Position numbers and translations under genes: made by a program | Notes under the pieces: model-generated | What the model saw: only the letters and a program-made list of their open reading frames with translations | What the model was told of the DNA's origin: nothing | Database searches by the model: none | DNA from: JAAFIP01 sp031367325 | Lineage (GTDB): Bacteria > Pseudomonadota > Gammaproteobacteria > Burkholderiales > Burkholderiaceae_C | Assembly (NCBI GenBank): GCA_031367325.1 | Contig: JANLPQ010000018.1 | Location: 1 to 64,000 of the forward strand | Reading direction: 5' to 3' | Length of the DNA stretch: 64,000 nucleotides | Shown here: positions 8,172-16,952 of the stretch, piece after piece | How the letters are laid out: each line of letters opens with the position of its first letter | Numbering within the stretch: the first letter of the stretch is position 1

Positions 8172-8200
8172 ATCCTTTCAAAACATTACTTTGAAAGGAT
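8172..8200. promoter_or_regulatory. Palindromic operator candidate for the PIN/AbrB pair
   Basis: ATCCTTTCAAA at 8172-8182 and TTTGAAAGGAT at 8190-8200 are perfect 11-bp inverted arms with a 7-bp spacer, directly upstream of the antitoxin start codon. TAAAAT, a possible -10 element, overlaps its upstream edge on the minus strand. Confidence 0.6.
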
Positions 8201-8265
8201 TTTACCATACCTTACATTGCAATGGTGCTATCTCCAGCGCAACACTAATGCAACCTTATGCCTAA

Positions 8266-9528
8266 TTAATGGTACATGTAGCCTCGTGCAAAAGGGTAAG
8301 CGCTTTGATGTGCAGATAGCTGTGTCATGTCTGGTTTAGTCGCCAGAATTTGGTGCAAACTGATCCAGCCTTGCTCAAAACACATGGCGCTGCCGGCCAA
8401 ATACAGCCGGTAGGCGCGCAAAATTTCTTCTGCGCGGGCGCTGCCTGCACAGGCTTGTAGCACGGCGCGGGCGCGGGGCAACTGCGCCTCTAGCGCGTCA
8501 GACCACGCCCACAGGGTACGGGCGTAGTGGGGGCGCAGGTTTTCGGTGTCTACGGCTTCTAGGCCGCCATCGGCCATGTGGGCCAGCACGGTGCTGGCGT
8601 GCAATAGCTCACCGCCGGGGAAGATGTAGCGCTCAATAAAATCGCCCATACCCGCGCCCAGCTGGCTGTTGTGCGGGCTGCCTGCAGTGATGCCGTGGTT
8701 TAACGCTAACCCGCCGGGCGCTAACAAGCGCGACAGCTTGGCAAAGTAGCCTGTCATATGCGCTGCGCCGACGTGTTCAAACATGCCTACCGAGGCAATT
8801 TTGTCAAACTGCTGGGCCTCATTCATATCGCGGTAATCGCGCAAATGCATTTGTACTTTACCCTGCAAGCCTTTGGCGTCGATCAATTGGTTAACGTAGG
8901 CATGCTGGTTTTTAGACAGCGTGATACCCGTGGCCTGCACGCAGTAGTGCTGCGCCGCCCACAGCAGCAGCGCACCCCAGCCTGCGCCCACGTCCAGCAG
9001 GCGCTCGCCGGGTTGCAGCATCAGCTTGCGGCAAATATGGTCTAGCTTGGCCTCTTGCGCTTGCTGAAGCGTCATAGCATCGCTGGCGTAGTAAGCACAC
9101 GAATACACACGCGTTGGGTCAAGCCACAGAGCATAAAAGTCGTCGGACACATCGTAGTGAAAAGCTATTTGCTGCGCATCGCGCGCCAGCGTATGCGCGG
9201 CCTTGGACCGCACACGCTGCCACATGGCCGCCAAACCCAGCGGAATGTGCGATGCCTTGCCCTGCGCCGGGTTGCCTTGCACCAAGTGCGACGCCAGCGC
9301 CATCAGGTCGCGCAAACCGCCTTCAATCTGCACCCGGCTTTGCACATAGTCTTGCGCCAGTCGGCCGATCAGCCCAGCGCTTAAATGCGCAATGCTGCGC
9401 CAGTCGTTAAATTTCAAGGTGATTGGTGCACTGTGGCTGCCCACACGCTGGCTGTCCGGCAGCACCAAGGTGCATGCCATGGGTAATGCGTCAAGGCGTT
9501 TTTGAACGAGCTGAACAAGGCGTTGCAT
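8266..9528 (-). CDS. Cyclopropane-fatty-acyl-phospholipid synthase family SAM methyltransferase
   Basis: 420-residue protein predicted to methylenate unsaturated acyl chains of membrane phospholipids with S-adenosylmethionine. The N-terminal third is an SCP2-like lipid-binding region. The core has HYDVSDDFYALWLDPTRVYSCAY, the SAM-binding LLDVGAGWGALLLWAA, the catalytic-region GMFEHVGAAHM and GGELLHASTV. It ends MYH. The family signature is clear, but I cannot separate Cfa proper from related methyltransferases. It is one of the genes lying between hom and thrC, so it probably arrived separately from the amino-acid operon. Confidence 0.85.
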   Translation of the reverse strand: MQRLVQLVQKRLDALPMACTLVLPDSQRVGSHSAPITLKFNDWRSIAHLSAGLIGRLAQDYVQSRVQIEGGLRDLMALASHLVQGNPAQGKASHIPLGLAAMWQRVRSKAAHTLARDAQQIAFHYDVSDDFYALWLDPTRVYSCAYYASDAMTLQQAQEAKLDHICRKLMLQPGERLLDVGAGWGALLLWAAQHYCVQATGITLSKNQHAYVNQLIDAKGLQGKVQMHLRDYRDMNEAQQFDKIASVGMFEHVGAAHMTGYFAKLSRLLAPGGLALNHGITAGSPHNSQLGAGMGDFIERYIFPGGELLHASTVLAHMADGGLEAVDTENLRPHYARTLWAWSDALEAQLPRARAVLQACAGSARAEEILRAYRLYLAGSAMCFEQGWISLHQILATKPDMTQLSAHQSAYPFARGYMYH

Positions 9529-9714
9529 AGCCTTATTTTTTACCCGGTTGGGGGCAGCGTCAAGAGGTAGCGTCTGACAAATTTGGCCGTTAGTTTGCTT
9601 TATGTCAAAGTTTCATATTTTAAATGCTTTGTGTACAGCCCTAGTGCTCGAGAAGACTTTATTTGGAATGCTGGCACACCCCTATATTTACTCGTACCCA
9701 ACAAATACCCGAAG

Positions 9715-10071
9715 TCAATTAAAAAATATTAACAATAACCATGTGATGCCGAATACACCCTCAGCTTTTCTAGCAGCAGTAACCTGTTGTGAGGATAGAG
9801 GTTCAAGCTTCACTCCATGCCAATGCCACACATAAAAAATTGCACTGGCAGCTACACCCAATACTAGTGGCCAAGGAGATTTCAATGCAGCAGTCATAAA
9901 ACCGCACAATGTAATGACCATGGCCGACACAACAATACCCACGCTGCCCGAAGCTCTTTGAGAAAAGAAATAGCTATTACACTGCTTGCAATAGGCGGGT
10001 ATTGCCGGAAATGACAACCATTTTCTAAAGAAACTAATCGTTCGACTCTGGCAAGCTGGACAAGCATACAT
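9715..10071 (-). CDS. Small membrane protein with N-terminal zinc ribbon
   Basis: 118 residues, function unknown. CPACQSR (about 4-10) and CKQCNSY (about 28-34) form a Cys4 zinc ribbon. Two hydrophobic segments follow (SVGIVVSAMVITLCGFMTA and PWPLVLGVAASAIFYVW) and a third ends the protein (GVFGITWLLLIFF). ATG 10071 is preferred to TTG 10077 because AAGG lies seven bases upstream. The gene is AT-rich relative to its neighbours and stops 186 bp before cfa. It resembles many uncharacterised cytoplasmic-membrane zinc-ribbon proteins. Confidence 0.72.
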   Translation of the reverse strand: MYACPACQSRTISFFRKWLSFPAIPAYCKQCNSYFFSQRASGSVGIVVSAMVITLCGFMTAALKSPWPLVLGVAASAIFYVWHWHGVKLEPLSSQQVTAARKAEGVFGITWLLLIFFN

Positions 10072-10083
10072 AGGCAACCTTAA

Positions 10084-11412
10084 TTAAGCCAACTCTTCCT
10101 TACGAATCCGCACAATCGGCGCTAGCACCGTCTTCAGTGCCTGCATCTGTGCCATCGCAGCATTCATGGTGGCCTCTTTGCAGTCGTGGGTCAAGATGAT
10201 CAGGTCGGTCGACGTAGCGCCCTCGCCGCCAACTTCATCAGCTTCGCGCTGCAGCACGGCGTCGATGCTGATGCCGGCGTTAGCCACAATGCCGGTAACT
10301 TGGGCCAGTACGCCCGCTTCGTCGGCCACGCTTAAACGCAGGTAGTAGGCTGTGACCACGTCGGCCATGGGCAGCACGGGCGTGGTGCTCATGGCACCGC
10401 TTTGAAAGGCAAGTGCGGGCACACGCTGGGCGGCGGTGGCGCTGGCCATGCGGGTGATGTCTACGAGGTCGGCAATCACGGCGCTGGCGGTGGGCTCAGA
10501 CCCTGCACCTTTGCCGTAGTACAGCGTGGTGCCTACAGCGTCGCCCTGCACCATCACCGCGTTCATCGCGCCTTCTACATTGGCAATCAGCCGCTTGTGC
10601 GGCACCAGCGTGGGGTGCACGCGCAGCTCGATCCCGCTCACGTCGTCGCGGCGCTTGCTGATGCCCAGCAGCTTGATGCGGTAGCCCAACTGCTCGGCAT
10701 ATTTGATGTCGGTGGCCGTTAGCTTGGTAATACCTTCGATGTGTGCTTTGTCAAACTGCACAGGTATGCCAAAACCAATGGCAGCCATCAAGGTAGCTTT
10801 GTGCGCAGCGTCTACGCCTTCAATGTCAAACGTAGGGTCGGCCTCGGCGTAGCCTAGGCGCTGGGCTTCTTTTAGCACGACGCTAAAGTCTAGGCCTTTG
10901 TCGCGCATCTCGGACAAAATAAAGTTGGTAGTGCCGTTGATAATGCCGGCAATCCACTGGATGCGGTTGGCCGTCAGCCCCTCGCGCAGCGCCTTGATAA
11001 TGGGAATGCCACCGGCCACTGCGGCCTCAAACATCACCATTACGCCTTTGGCTTCAGCGGCTTGAAAAATCTCAGTGCCGTGCACGGCCAGCAATGCCTT
11101 GTTGGCGGTGACCACGTGTTTACCTGCTGCAATCGCTTCCATCACCAGTTGCTTGGCTATGCCATAGCCGCCAATCAATTCGATGACGATGTCGATGTCA
11201 GGGTTGGCTATCACGGCGCGTGCGTCGCTCACTACCTGCACTTTGTCGCCTACAGCAGCCTTGGCGCGGGCGGTGTCAAGATCGGCCACCATGGTGATCT
11301 CAATGCCCCGGCCTGCGCGGCGTGTGATCTCGTCAAGGTTGCGTTGCAACACAGTGAACACGCCGCTGCCCACGGTGCCGATGCCTAACAGGCCTACTTG
11401 GATGTTTTTCAT
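10084..11412 (-). CDS. hom: Homoserine dehydrogenase
   Basis: NAD(P)-dependent reduction of aspartate semialdehyde to homoserine, for threonine and methionine. The 442-residue product has the Rossmann motif GLLGIGTVGSGV at the N-terminus, the catalytic region GTTNFILSEM and YAEADPTFDIEGVDAAHK, and a C-terminal ACT domain (LRLSVADEAGVLAQVTGIVANAG; ends cited LRLSVADEAGVL) that suggests threonine feedback. The aminotransferase gene lies 45 bp upstream on the same strand, thrC further downstream past the accessory genes. Confidence 0.96.
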   Translation of the reverse strand: MKNIQVGLLGIGTVGSGVFTVLQRNLDEITRRAGRGIEITMVADLDTARAKAAVGDKVQVVSDARAVIANPDIDIVIELIGGYGIAKQLVMEAIAAGKHVVTANKALLAVHGTEIFQAAEAKGVMVMFEAAVAGGIPIIKALREGLTANRIQWIAGIINGTTNFILSEMRDKGLDFSVVLKEAQRLGYAEADPTFDIEGVDAAHKATLMAAIGFGIPVQFDKAHIEGITKLTATDIKYAEQLGYRIKLLGISKRRDDVSGIELRVHPTLVPHKRLIANVEGAMNAVMVQGDAVGTTLYYGKGAGSEPTASAVIADLVDITRMASATAAQRVPALAFQSGAMSTTPVLPMADVVTAYYLRLSVADEAGVLAQVTGIVANAGISIDAVLQREADEVGGEGATSTDLIILTHDCKEATMNAAMAQMQALKTVLAPIVRIRKEELA

Positions 11413-11435
11413 AGAGTTATTATTAGTTAAATGGT

Positions 11436-11486
11436 GGTTTCAGGCCGTAAATACTGCTCAAGCAGCTATTAAATTAATAGTACTAG
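11436..11486. repeat. TAGCTGCTTGAGCAG repeat overlapping the alaT-like 3' end
   Basis: CAGGCCGTAAATACTGCTCA then AGCAGCTATTAAATTAATAG. The copy is read through by the aminotransferase gene: its last eight codons (STINLIAA) and its TGA stop lie in the repeat core. Confidence 0.85.
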
Positions 11487-12711
11487 GCCTACTATGCTGC
11501 GTGCGATAGGCTTCTAAGAACTTGGCAATACGGCCAATCGCTTCGCGCAAATCGTCTTCATGCGGCAAAAACACCATGCGGAAATGCTGATTGTCAGAAT
11601 AGTTAAAGCCCGAGCCTTGCACCAGCATCACGCGGGTTTCTTTGAGCAGCTCCATAAAAAACTGGCGGTCATCGGCAATCGGGTACATCTTGGGGTCGAG
11701 CTTGGGAAACATATACAGCGCGGCATCAGGTTTGACGCAGCTAACGCCAGGGATAGCGGTGATCAGCTCATACGCTAGGTCGCGCTGGCGGCGCAGACGG
11801 CCACCTTCTTTAACCAAGTCGTTAATGCTTTGATAGCCACCCAGCGCGGTTTGAATCGCCCACTGGCCGGGCACGTTTGAGCCGAGCTTTAGGTTGGCCA
11901 GCATGTTCAGGCCTTCTACAAAGTCTTTGGCCTCGTGCTTGGGGCCAGACACCACCATCCAGCCCGCGCGGTAGCCGCACGAACGGTAGGCTTTGGACAA
12001 TGAGTTAAAGGTCAGCGTCAGTACATCGTCTGACAACGAGGCAATCGCCGTGTGGCGTGCGTCGTCGTACAGCACCTTGTCGTACACCTCGTCAGCGTAG
12101 ATCACCAAGTCATGCTCGCGGGCGATTTGCACGATGCCTTTGAGCAAGTCGTCGGTGTACAGCACACCCGTGGGGTTGTTGGGGTTAATCACCACAATAG
12201 CGCGGGTACGCGGGGTAATTTTGGCGCGAATGTCGGTCAGGCTGGGCATCCAGCTGTTGGCTTCATCGCACACGTAGTGCACTGGCTTGCCGCCCGACAG
12301 CGATGTCACCGCCGTCCATAGCGGGTAGTCTGGCGAGGGCACCAGCAGCTCGTCGCCATCGTTAAGCAGTGCGTTAGCGGCCATCTGGATCAGTTCGCTA
12401 GCGCCGTTGCCCAGATAAATATCGTCCAGCGTTACGCCCTTAATGCCCTGCTGCTGGGTGTAATGCATCACCGCTTTGCGCGCACCAAAAATGCCTTTGC
12501 TGTCGGAATAACCCGCCGAATTGGGCAGGTTACGGATCATGTCTTGCTGGATCTCCTCGGGGGCGTCGAAGCCAAACGGAGCCAGGTTGCCAATGTTCAG
12601 GCGAATGATTTTTTGGCCCTCGTCTTCCATCTTTTTGGCCGCGTCCACGATAGGCCCGCGCACGTCGTACAGCACATTGGCCAGCTTGGCAGATTTGGAT
12701 AAGGTTTTCAC
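11458..12711 (-). CDS. alaT: AlaT-like PLP-dependent aminotransferase
   Basis: Class I/II aminotransferase, probably glutamate-pyruvate (alanine) transaminase. 417 residues, with IRLNIGNLAPFGFDAPEEI, the nucleotide-like PLP region GNGASELIQMAANALL, NPNNPTG, DEVYDKVLYD and the PLP lysine in SLSKAYRSCGYRAGW. It has the position upstream of hom known from Burkholderiales. The last residues STINLIAA and the stop codon come from a dispersed repeat, so the natural C-terminus has been replaced or extended. The symbol rests on family resemblance and context. Confidence 0.88.
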   Translation of the reverse strand: MKTLSKSAKLANVLYDVRGPIVDAAKKMEDEGQKIIRLNIGNLAPFGFDAPEEIQQDMIRNLPNSAGYSDSKGIFGARKAVMHYTQQQGIKGVTLDDIYLGNGASELIQMAANALLNDGDELLVPSPDYPLWTAVTSLSGGKPVHYVCDEANSWMPSLTDIRAKITPRTRAIVVINPNNPTGVLYTDDLLKGIVQIAREHDLVIYADEVYDKVLYDDARHTAIASLSDDVLTLTFNSLSKAYRSCGYRAGWMVVSGPKHEAKDFVEGLNMLANLKLGSNVPGQWAIQTALGGYQSINDLVKEGGRLRRQRDLAYELITAIPGVSCVKPDAALYMFPKLDPKMYPIADDRQFFMELLKETRVMLVQGSGFNYSDNQHFRMVFLPHEDDLREAIGRIAKFLEAYRTQHSRPSTINLIAA

Positions 12712-12802
12712 GGTGGCCCTTCGGGTGCAAAGTTCAAATCGAGGAACTTATAATTTGACCACATTTCTGCACGATTTTTGTGCAGCGCAACAGAGAAGAC
12801 TG

Positions 12803-13201
12803 ATGAAATTACAGCCTGATAAATCCGACACGCAAATCATCAATGCCTACGGCCCAGGCTGGGTGAGCGTGGGCACCATTGTCAACGGTGTGCCGCAGCT
12901 TGAGAAAGTCACCCACAGCATTGTCGTAGGGTCACGTGGCGAGCGGCTGGACTGGCCGGGCGTGGGGTTCGATCAACTAAGCGCCGAGCTGTTTGACCAG
13001 CTGGCCCAGATCAAGCCTGAGCTAATTGTGTTTGGCAGCGGCGGCAAGCTGCGCTTTCCCAGCCCTGCACTGCAACGCACCCTGATGGCCGCCCGCATTG
13101 GGCTGGAGACCATGGACACACTGGCTGCCTGCCGTACTTACAACATTCTTGCAGGCGAATACAGGCACGTTTTAGGGGTATTTTTGATCGATTCGCAGTG
13201 A
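12803..13201 (+). CDS. Mth938/Xcc1710-like domain protein
   Basis: 132-residue protein of the Mth938-like fold (DUF498 family). Typical blocks are INAYGPGWVSV, HSIVVGS, PELIVFGSGGKLRFPS and the late GLETMDTLAACRTYNILAGE. The biochemical role is unknown in bacteria; eukaryotic relatives assist respiratory complex I assembly. ATG 12803 is chosen because conserved sequence begins shortly after and longer frames overlap alaT. It is divergent from alaT, so the 91-bp gap must hold both promoters. bcp follows on the same strand after 222 bp. Confidence 0.85.
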   Translation: MKLQPDKSDTQIINAYGPGWVSVGTIVNGVPQLEKVTHSIVVGSRGERLDWPGVGFDQLSAELFDQLAQIKPELIVFGSGGKLRFPSPALQRTLMAARIGLETMDTLAACRTYNILAGEYRHVLGVFLIDSQ

Positions 13202-13423
13202 ATTTTTCTTAAATTTAGCCAGTACACCCGTGTCGCCTAAGTGCAAAGTGTTAAGTGCAAGCAGTCGTAGGGGATGGGAAGCTGTAACGAAACAGGTTAA
13301 AATACGGGGTTGTTTGCAACGCTTTTAAAACGTGTTTGCAGAGTGTCAGCACAGTTGGGGTAGATACTAGTTGAATTGCTAGTTGTCTACGCCACAAACC
13401 ATACAGTTAGGTGAGTTAAGCAA

Positions 13424-13900
13424 ATGGCCGTCGTAGTTAATAAGCCCCTCCCCGAATTTGAAGCTAACGCCACTGGCGGATTGAAAGTAACCAATACCTC
13501 GCACAACGGCCATGTGATGGTGATGTATTTCTACCCCAAGGACAACACCCCTGGTTGCACTACCGAGGCTATGCAGTTTCGTGATAAGTACAAAGACTTT
13601 GTCAAAGCCGGTGCTACCGTGTTTGGCGTCAGCCGTGACAACATGAAGTCGCATGACGAGTTCAAAGCCAAGCTGGAACTTCCGTTTGAGCTGATAGCCG
13701 ATACCGAAGAAAAAATGTGCCACGGCTTTGGCGTGGTCAAAAACAAAATCATGTACGGCAAGAAAGTCAAAGGCATCGAGCGCAGCACCTTCTTGGTAGG
13801 CGCTGACGGCATTTTGAAGCAAGAGTGGCGCGGCCTGAAAGTACCCGGCCACGTAGAAGAAGTGCTCAAAGCCGTTAAAGCGCTGAAAAAAGCCGCGTAA
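13424..13900 (+). CDS. bcp: Peroxiredoxin Bcp (thioredoxin-dependent)
   Basis: Reduces hydrogen peroxide and organic hydroperoxides in the cytoplasm. 158 residues with the PRX motif YFYPKDNTPGCTTEAMQFRD, whose first Cys (about residue 44) is the peroxidatic cysteine. The next positions lack the CxxxxxC second cysteine used by E. coli Bcp: the only other Cys I see is in EEKMCHGFG (about 99), which could be an atypical resolving cysteine. Later blocks GVSRDNMKSHDEF and STFLVGADGILKQEWRGL are normal. It is transcribed alone. Confidence 0.93.
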   Translation: MAVVVNKPLPEFEANATGGLKVTNTSHNGHVMVMYFYPKDNTPGCTTEAMQFRDKYKDFVKAGATVFGVSRDNMKSHDEFKAKLELPFELIADTEEKMCHGFGVVKNKIMYGKKVKGIERSTFLVGADGILKQEWRGLKVPGHVEEVLKAVKALKKAA

Positions 13901-14019
13901 AAAGCCATTCAAGTTTCCAGCAGGCAGCCTAAAGTCCCCTGCTCTTGTAGTCAGACACGCCGAAAAGCGCTAAATTTAATAGCCTTTTCATCTTTAGTGC
14001 AAATTTCACAAATATTTCA

Positions 14020-14047
14020 TTGACGCAATGTTTGGCAGGTGTATAGT
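14020..14047 (+). promoter_or_regulatory. Sigma70-type promoter for the candidate small RNA
   Basis: TTGACG at 14020-14025 and TATAGT at 14042-14047 are separated by 16 bp. Both differ from consensus at one base or less common position. It points toward the terminator at 14119-14150. Confidence 0.55.
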
Positions 14048-14053
14048 AATGCT

Positions 14054-14150
14054 ATGCATTTGATACCAATGGTGCTGTCCCCCGGGCGCATTTTCATAGC
14101 TGAAGCTGCTCAAATAGACCAAGCCACCCGGCCTGCTGGGTGGCTTTTTC
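14054..14150 (+). ncRNA. Candidate small RNA or phoH leader transcript
   Basis: About 97 nt between a good promoter and a strong terminator, with no convincing protein frame. It contains CCCCCGGGCGC and AGCTGAAGCTGCTC. It could be a free small RNA, or a transcript that attenuates before phoH, whose start codon is 76 bp beyond the terminator. I do not recognise the family. Confidence 0.45.
14119..14150 (+). terminator. Rho-independent terminator
   Basis: AAGCCACCC and GGGTGGCTT form a 9-bp stem with loop GGCCTGCT, followed by TTTC and ATTTTT. Confidence 0.8.
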
Positions 14151-14225
14151 ATTTTTGCGAGCTGGCTTTGCTGGCCTTTCCACCCCCTCAGTTTTCCACC
14201 CACCTACCAATAGGCTCCTTACCCT

Positions 14226-16004
14226 ATGCCACTGCCTCCCGCCCCCACCCAACGAGCCGCACTCCTGTTGCCCGAAGCGTACGACGCGCCCGCGCGCAAC
14301 AGCTCCACCAAAGCAGCTCGAAAACCCACTGGGCGCAGCGCCACGTTTGACGACGATGCGCTAAGTAGCAAACCACAAGCTCTAGATCTATTTGACCGCG
14401 CAGGCGGTGGTGCCAGCCACCACGACGCTGCGGATAGCGACGCCACGGCGTTGCTGCACGAGGTGTCAACTAAATCCCAAGCCAAACTGCCGTCTAACCC
14501 AAGTAATACCAGCTCAAGCAGCTATAAAACTGATAGTACACCTGTAGCGCACGCTAAACCTAAAAAGCCCAAATCCACCGGGCCTACAAAGCTTTTTGTG
14601 CTAGACACCAATGTGCTGATGCACGATCCGATGAGCTTGTTTCGCTTTGAAGAGCACGACATCTTTTTGCCCATGATTGTGCTGGAAGAGCTAGATGGCC
14701 ACAAAAAGGGCATGACCGAGGTAGCGCGCAACGCCCGCCAAGTCAGCCGCACACTGGACGCACTGGCAGGCGCGCAAGGCGCTGATATTGCCCAAGGCCT
14801 CAAGCTTGACGGCACGGGCCACCGCGGCGCAGGTGGGCGGCTGTTTTTTCAAACACAGCCGCTAGACTACACGCTGCCCACCAGCCTGCCGCAAGGCAAA
14901 GCTGACAACCAAATCTTAGGCGTTGTGAGCGCGCTGGGCGATGCAAAAAAAGCCTTAGCCAAAGCCTCTGGTCAGCCCGCGCAAGATGTGGTGCTGGTGT
15001 CCAAAGACATCAACATGCGCGTGAAAGCCCGTGCATTGGGCCTGCCCACCGACGACTACCAAAACGACAAAACCCTGGAAGACGGCGACCTGCTGTACAG
15101 CGGTGCGCTGGCGCTGTCTAACGACTTTTGGGACAAGCACGGCAAAACCGTAGAAAGCTGGCAACAAGGTGGCCATACTTTCTACCGCATCACCGGCCCT
15201 GTAGTGCCCAGCCTATTGATCAACCAGTTTGTATACTTTGAAGCCCCCGGCGAGCCGGCCTTGCAGGCCCGCGTCACCGAGATTCGTGACCGCACTGCCG
15301 TACTCAAAACGCTCAAAGACTACGGCCACACTAAAAACGCCGTGTGGGGTGTGACCACCCGCAACCGCGAACAAACCTTTGCCATGAATTTGCTGATGGA
15401 CCCCGATGTAGATCTGGTCACCCTTGCAGGCACCGCAGGCACCGGCAAAACACTGATGGCACTGGCCGCAGGCCTTACCCAAGTGCTGGACGACCGCCGC
15501 TACACCGAAATCATCATGACCCGCGCCACAGTGAGCGTGGGCGAAGACATCGGATTTTTGCCGGGCACCGAAGAAGAAAAAATGGGCCCGTGGATGGGTG
15601 CGCTGGACGATAACCTGGAGTTCCTCACCAAAAACGACGCCAACTCTGGCGGCGCAGGCGAATGGGGCCGCGCAGCCACCAATGAGCTGATCCGCAGTAA
15701 AGTCAAAATCAAAAGCATGAACTTTATGCGTGGCCGCACGTTTATGAACAAATACGTCATCATCGATGAAGCGCAAAATTTAACGCCTAAGCAGATGAAA
15801 ACACTGATCACCCGCGCAGGGCCAGGCACCAAGATTATTTGTATGGGCAACCTGGCGCAGATCGACACGCCTTACCTCACCGAAGGTTCGTCGGGTATGA
15901 CGTTTGCAGTCGATAAGTTCAAAGGCTGGCCGCATGGTGGGCACATCACATTGGCGCGTGGCGAGAGGTCTCGGTTGGCAGATTTTGCTAGCGAGGTGTT
16001 ATAG
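14226..16004 (+). CDS. PhoH-family ATPase with N-terminal PIN domain
   Basis: 592-residue fusion of a PIN nuclease domain and a PhoH P-loop ATPase (YlaK/PhoH2-like), thought to act as an RNA helicase-nuclease. Residues 1-115 are a low-complexity leader. PIN starts KLFVLDTNVLMHDPM and has IVLEELDGHKKG and VVLVSKDINMRVKA. PhoH starts near 385, with Walker A LAGTAGTGKTLMALA and later IIDEAQNLTPKQMKTLITRAG. A copy of the dispersed repeat gives residues about 90-105 (SNTSSSSYKTDSTP) in the leader. The leader makes the protein longer than many relatives. ATG 14226 is the first start after the terminator, but a later start cannot be excluded. Confidence 0.9.
   Translation: MPLPPAPTQRAALLLPEAYDAPARNSSTKAARKPTGRSATFDDDALSSKPQALDLFDRAGGGASHHDAADSDATALLHEVSTKSQAKLPSNPSNTSSSSYKTDSTPVAHAKPKKPKSTGPTKLFVLDTNVLMHDPMSLFRFEEHDIFLPMIVLEELDGHKKGMTEVARNARQVSRTLDALAGAQGADIAQGLKLDGTGHRGAGGRLFFQTQPLDYTLPTSLPQGKADNQILGVVSALGDAKKALAKASGQPAQDVVLVSKDINMRVKARALGLPTDDYQNDKTLEDGDLLYSGALALSNDFWDKHGKTVESWQQGGHTFYRITGPVVPSLLINQFVYFEAPGEPALQARVTEIRDRTAVLKTLKDYGHTKNAVWGVTTRNREQTFAMNLLMDPDVDLVTLAGTAGTGKTLMALAAGLTQVLDDRRYTEIIMTRATVSVGEDIGFLPGTEEEKMGPWMGALDDNLEFLTKNDANSGGAGEWGRAATNELIRSKVKIKSMNFMRGRTFMNKYVIIDEAQNLTPKQMKTLITRAGPGTKIICMGNLAQIDTPYLTEGSSGMTFAVDKFKGWPHGGHITLARGERSRLADFASEVL
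14495..14539. repeat. TAGCTGCTTGAGCAG repeat, type B, inside phoH
   Basis: TAACCCAAGTAATACCAGCT, then CAAGCAGCTATAAAACTGAT and AGTAC. In frame; encodes the Ser-rich SSSSYKTDST between leader and PIN domain. Confidence 0.8.
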
Positions 16005-16294
16005 CGCTACGTTTGACATGTTGGCTTGGCGTGCGACTTGGTGGGTTGGCCGTTTGGTTGAGTGTGCGCCGATGAGTTGGTTTTTAGGCTAACGGTATCT
16101 CCGGAGAGTTGGACTCGAGCCGGGCATCTCGCTGCAAAAATACTCCGAAAACACGCGCGAAATTGCGATGCGTTTAGCTAACTTTTGAACCGCGCGCCTT
16201 TCTGCGTATTTTTCATCGAGACGAACCCGACTCGTCACATTGTTCTTTACTTGGTTTAAGCAGCCCGTGCTTCGGTTAGGTTATTGGACTGGTC
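16005..16294. other. Non-coding gap between phoH and rraA
   Basis: No open frame of note and no recognisable RNA. The convergent genes phoH and rraA are separated by this stretch and the repeat copy at 16295-16352. I see no strong terminator in it. Confidence 0.5.
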
Positions 16295-16352
16295 AATACT
16301 ATCAATTGCATAGCTGCTTGAGCAGGTTCCACGGCCTAGAACGGCTAAAGCA
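16295..16352. repeat. TAGCTGCTTGAGCAG repeat, type A, at the rraA 3' end
   Basis: AATACTATCAATTGCATAGC, TGCTTGAGCAGGTTCCACGG and CCTAGAACGGCTAAAGCAC. A near-complete copy lying 15 bp past the rraA stop. Confidence 0.85.
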
Positions 16353-16367
16353 CTATAAATTCAATCT

Positions 16368-16862
16368 TCAAACTAAGCTCTGCGCACCTACCACCACACC
16401 ATCCGCATCCGCATAAATCCAGTCGCCGGGCCGCACCCACACGCCTTGAATCTGCACTGGCACATCGCGTGCGCCCAAGCCTTGTTTGTCGGTCCGCAGT
16501 GGGCACAGTGCCAAGGCTTTGATGCCGATGGCAGCGGCTTGTAGTTCGGCCACGTCTCGCACAGCGCCGTTGACTAAAATGCCAGCCCAGCCGTTTTTTG
16601 CCGCTGACATGGCTAAGTTTCCGCCCACTAAAGCGCGGCGTACTGAGCCTAGACCGTCTACGACCAGCACGCGGCCCAAGCCTTGTTCTTGTACAGCTTC
16701 GCGCACGCGCGAGTTGTCTTCGGGGCAGCGCAATGTGACCACCTGACCGCTGAAAGCGGCGTGGCCGCCATAGTTTTTGAACACATCGGGCAGTACACGC
16801 AAAGCACCGCTGGTATCTGCCTCGTGTGCATCGCATAAGTCGCAGGTAGAGATTGATGTCAC
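16368..16862 (-). CDS. rraA: RraA-family protein (RNase E regulator / HMG aldolase-like)
   Basis: 164-residue RraA/MenG-like protein. It starts TSISTCDLCDAHEADTSGAL and has GRVLVVDGLGSVRRALVGGNLA, GWAGILVNGAVRDV and GDWIYADADGVVV. RraA of E. coli inhibits RNase E, while related proteins are 4-hydroxy-4-methyl-2-oxoglutarate aldolases. The G-x-R-D-like signature (NGAVRDV) with an Asp fits the metal-binding aldolase site too, so the true activity is open. Single gene; Lrp regulator gene lies past a repeat copy downstream. Confidence 0.87.
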   Translation of the reverse strand: MTSISTCDLCDAHEADTSGALRVLPDVFKNYGGHAAFSGQVVTLRCPEDNSRVREAVQEQGLGRVLVVDGLGSVRRALVGGNLAMSAAKNGWAGILVNGAVRDVAELQAAAIGIKALALCPLRTDKQGLGARDVPVQIQGVWVRPGDWIYADADGVVVGAQSLV

Positions 16863-16901
16863 GGGTTTTGTCTTTCTTAAAACATAATTGAAAAATAGAA
16901 T

Positions 16902-16952
16902 TTACTATTAATTGCATAGCTGCTTGAGCAGTATCTACGGTTTAGAAGGCAC
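16902..16952. repeat. TAGCTGCTTGAGCAG repeat overlapping the lrp-like 3' end
   Basis: TTACTATTAATTGCATAGCT, GCTTGAGCAGTATCTACGGT and TTAGAAGGCAC. The TAG stop of the Lrp-type gene (16935-16937) and its last codons lie in this copy. Confidence 0.85.
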
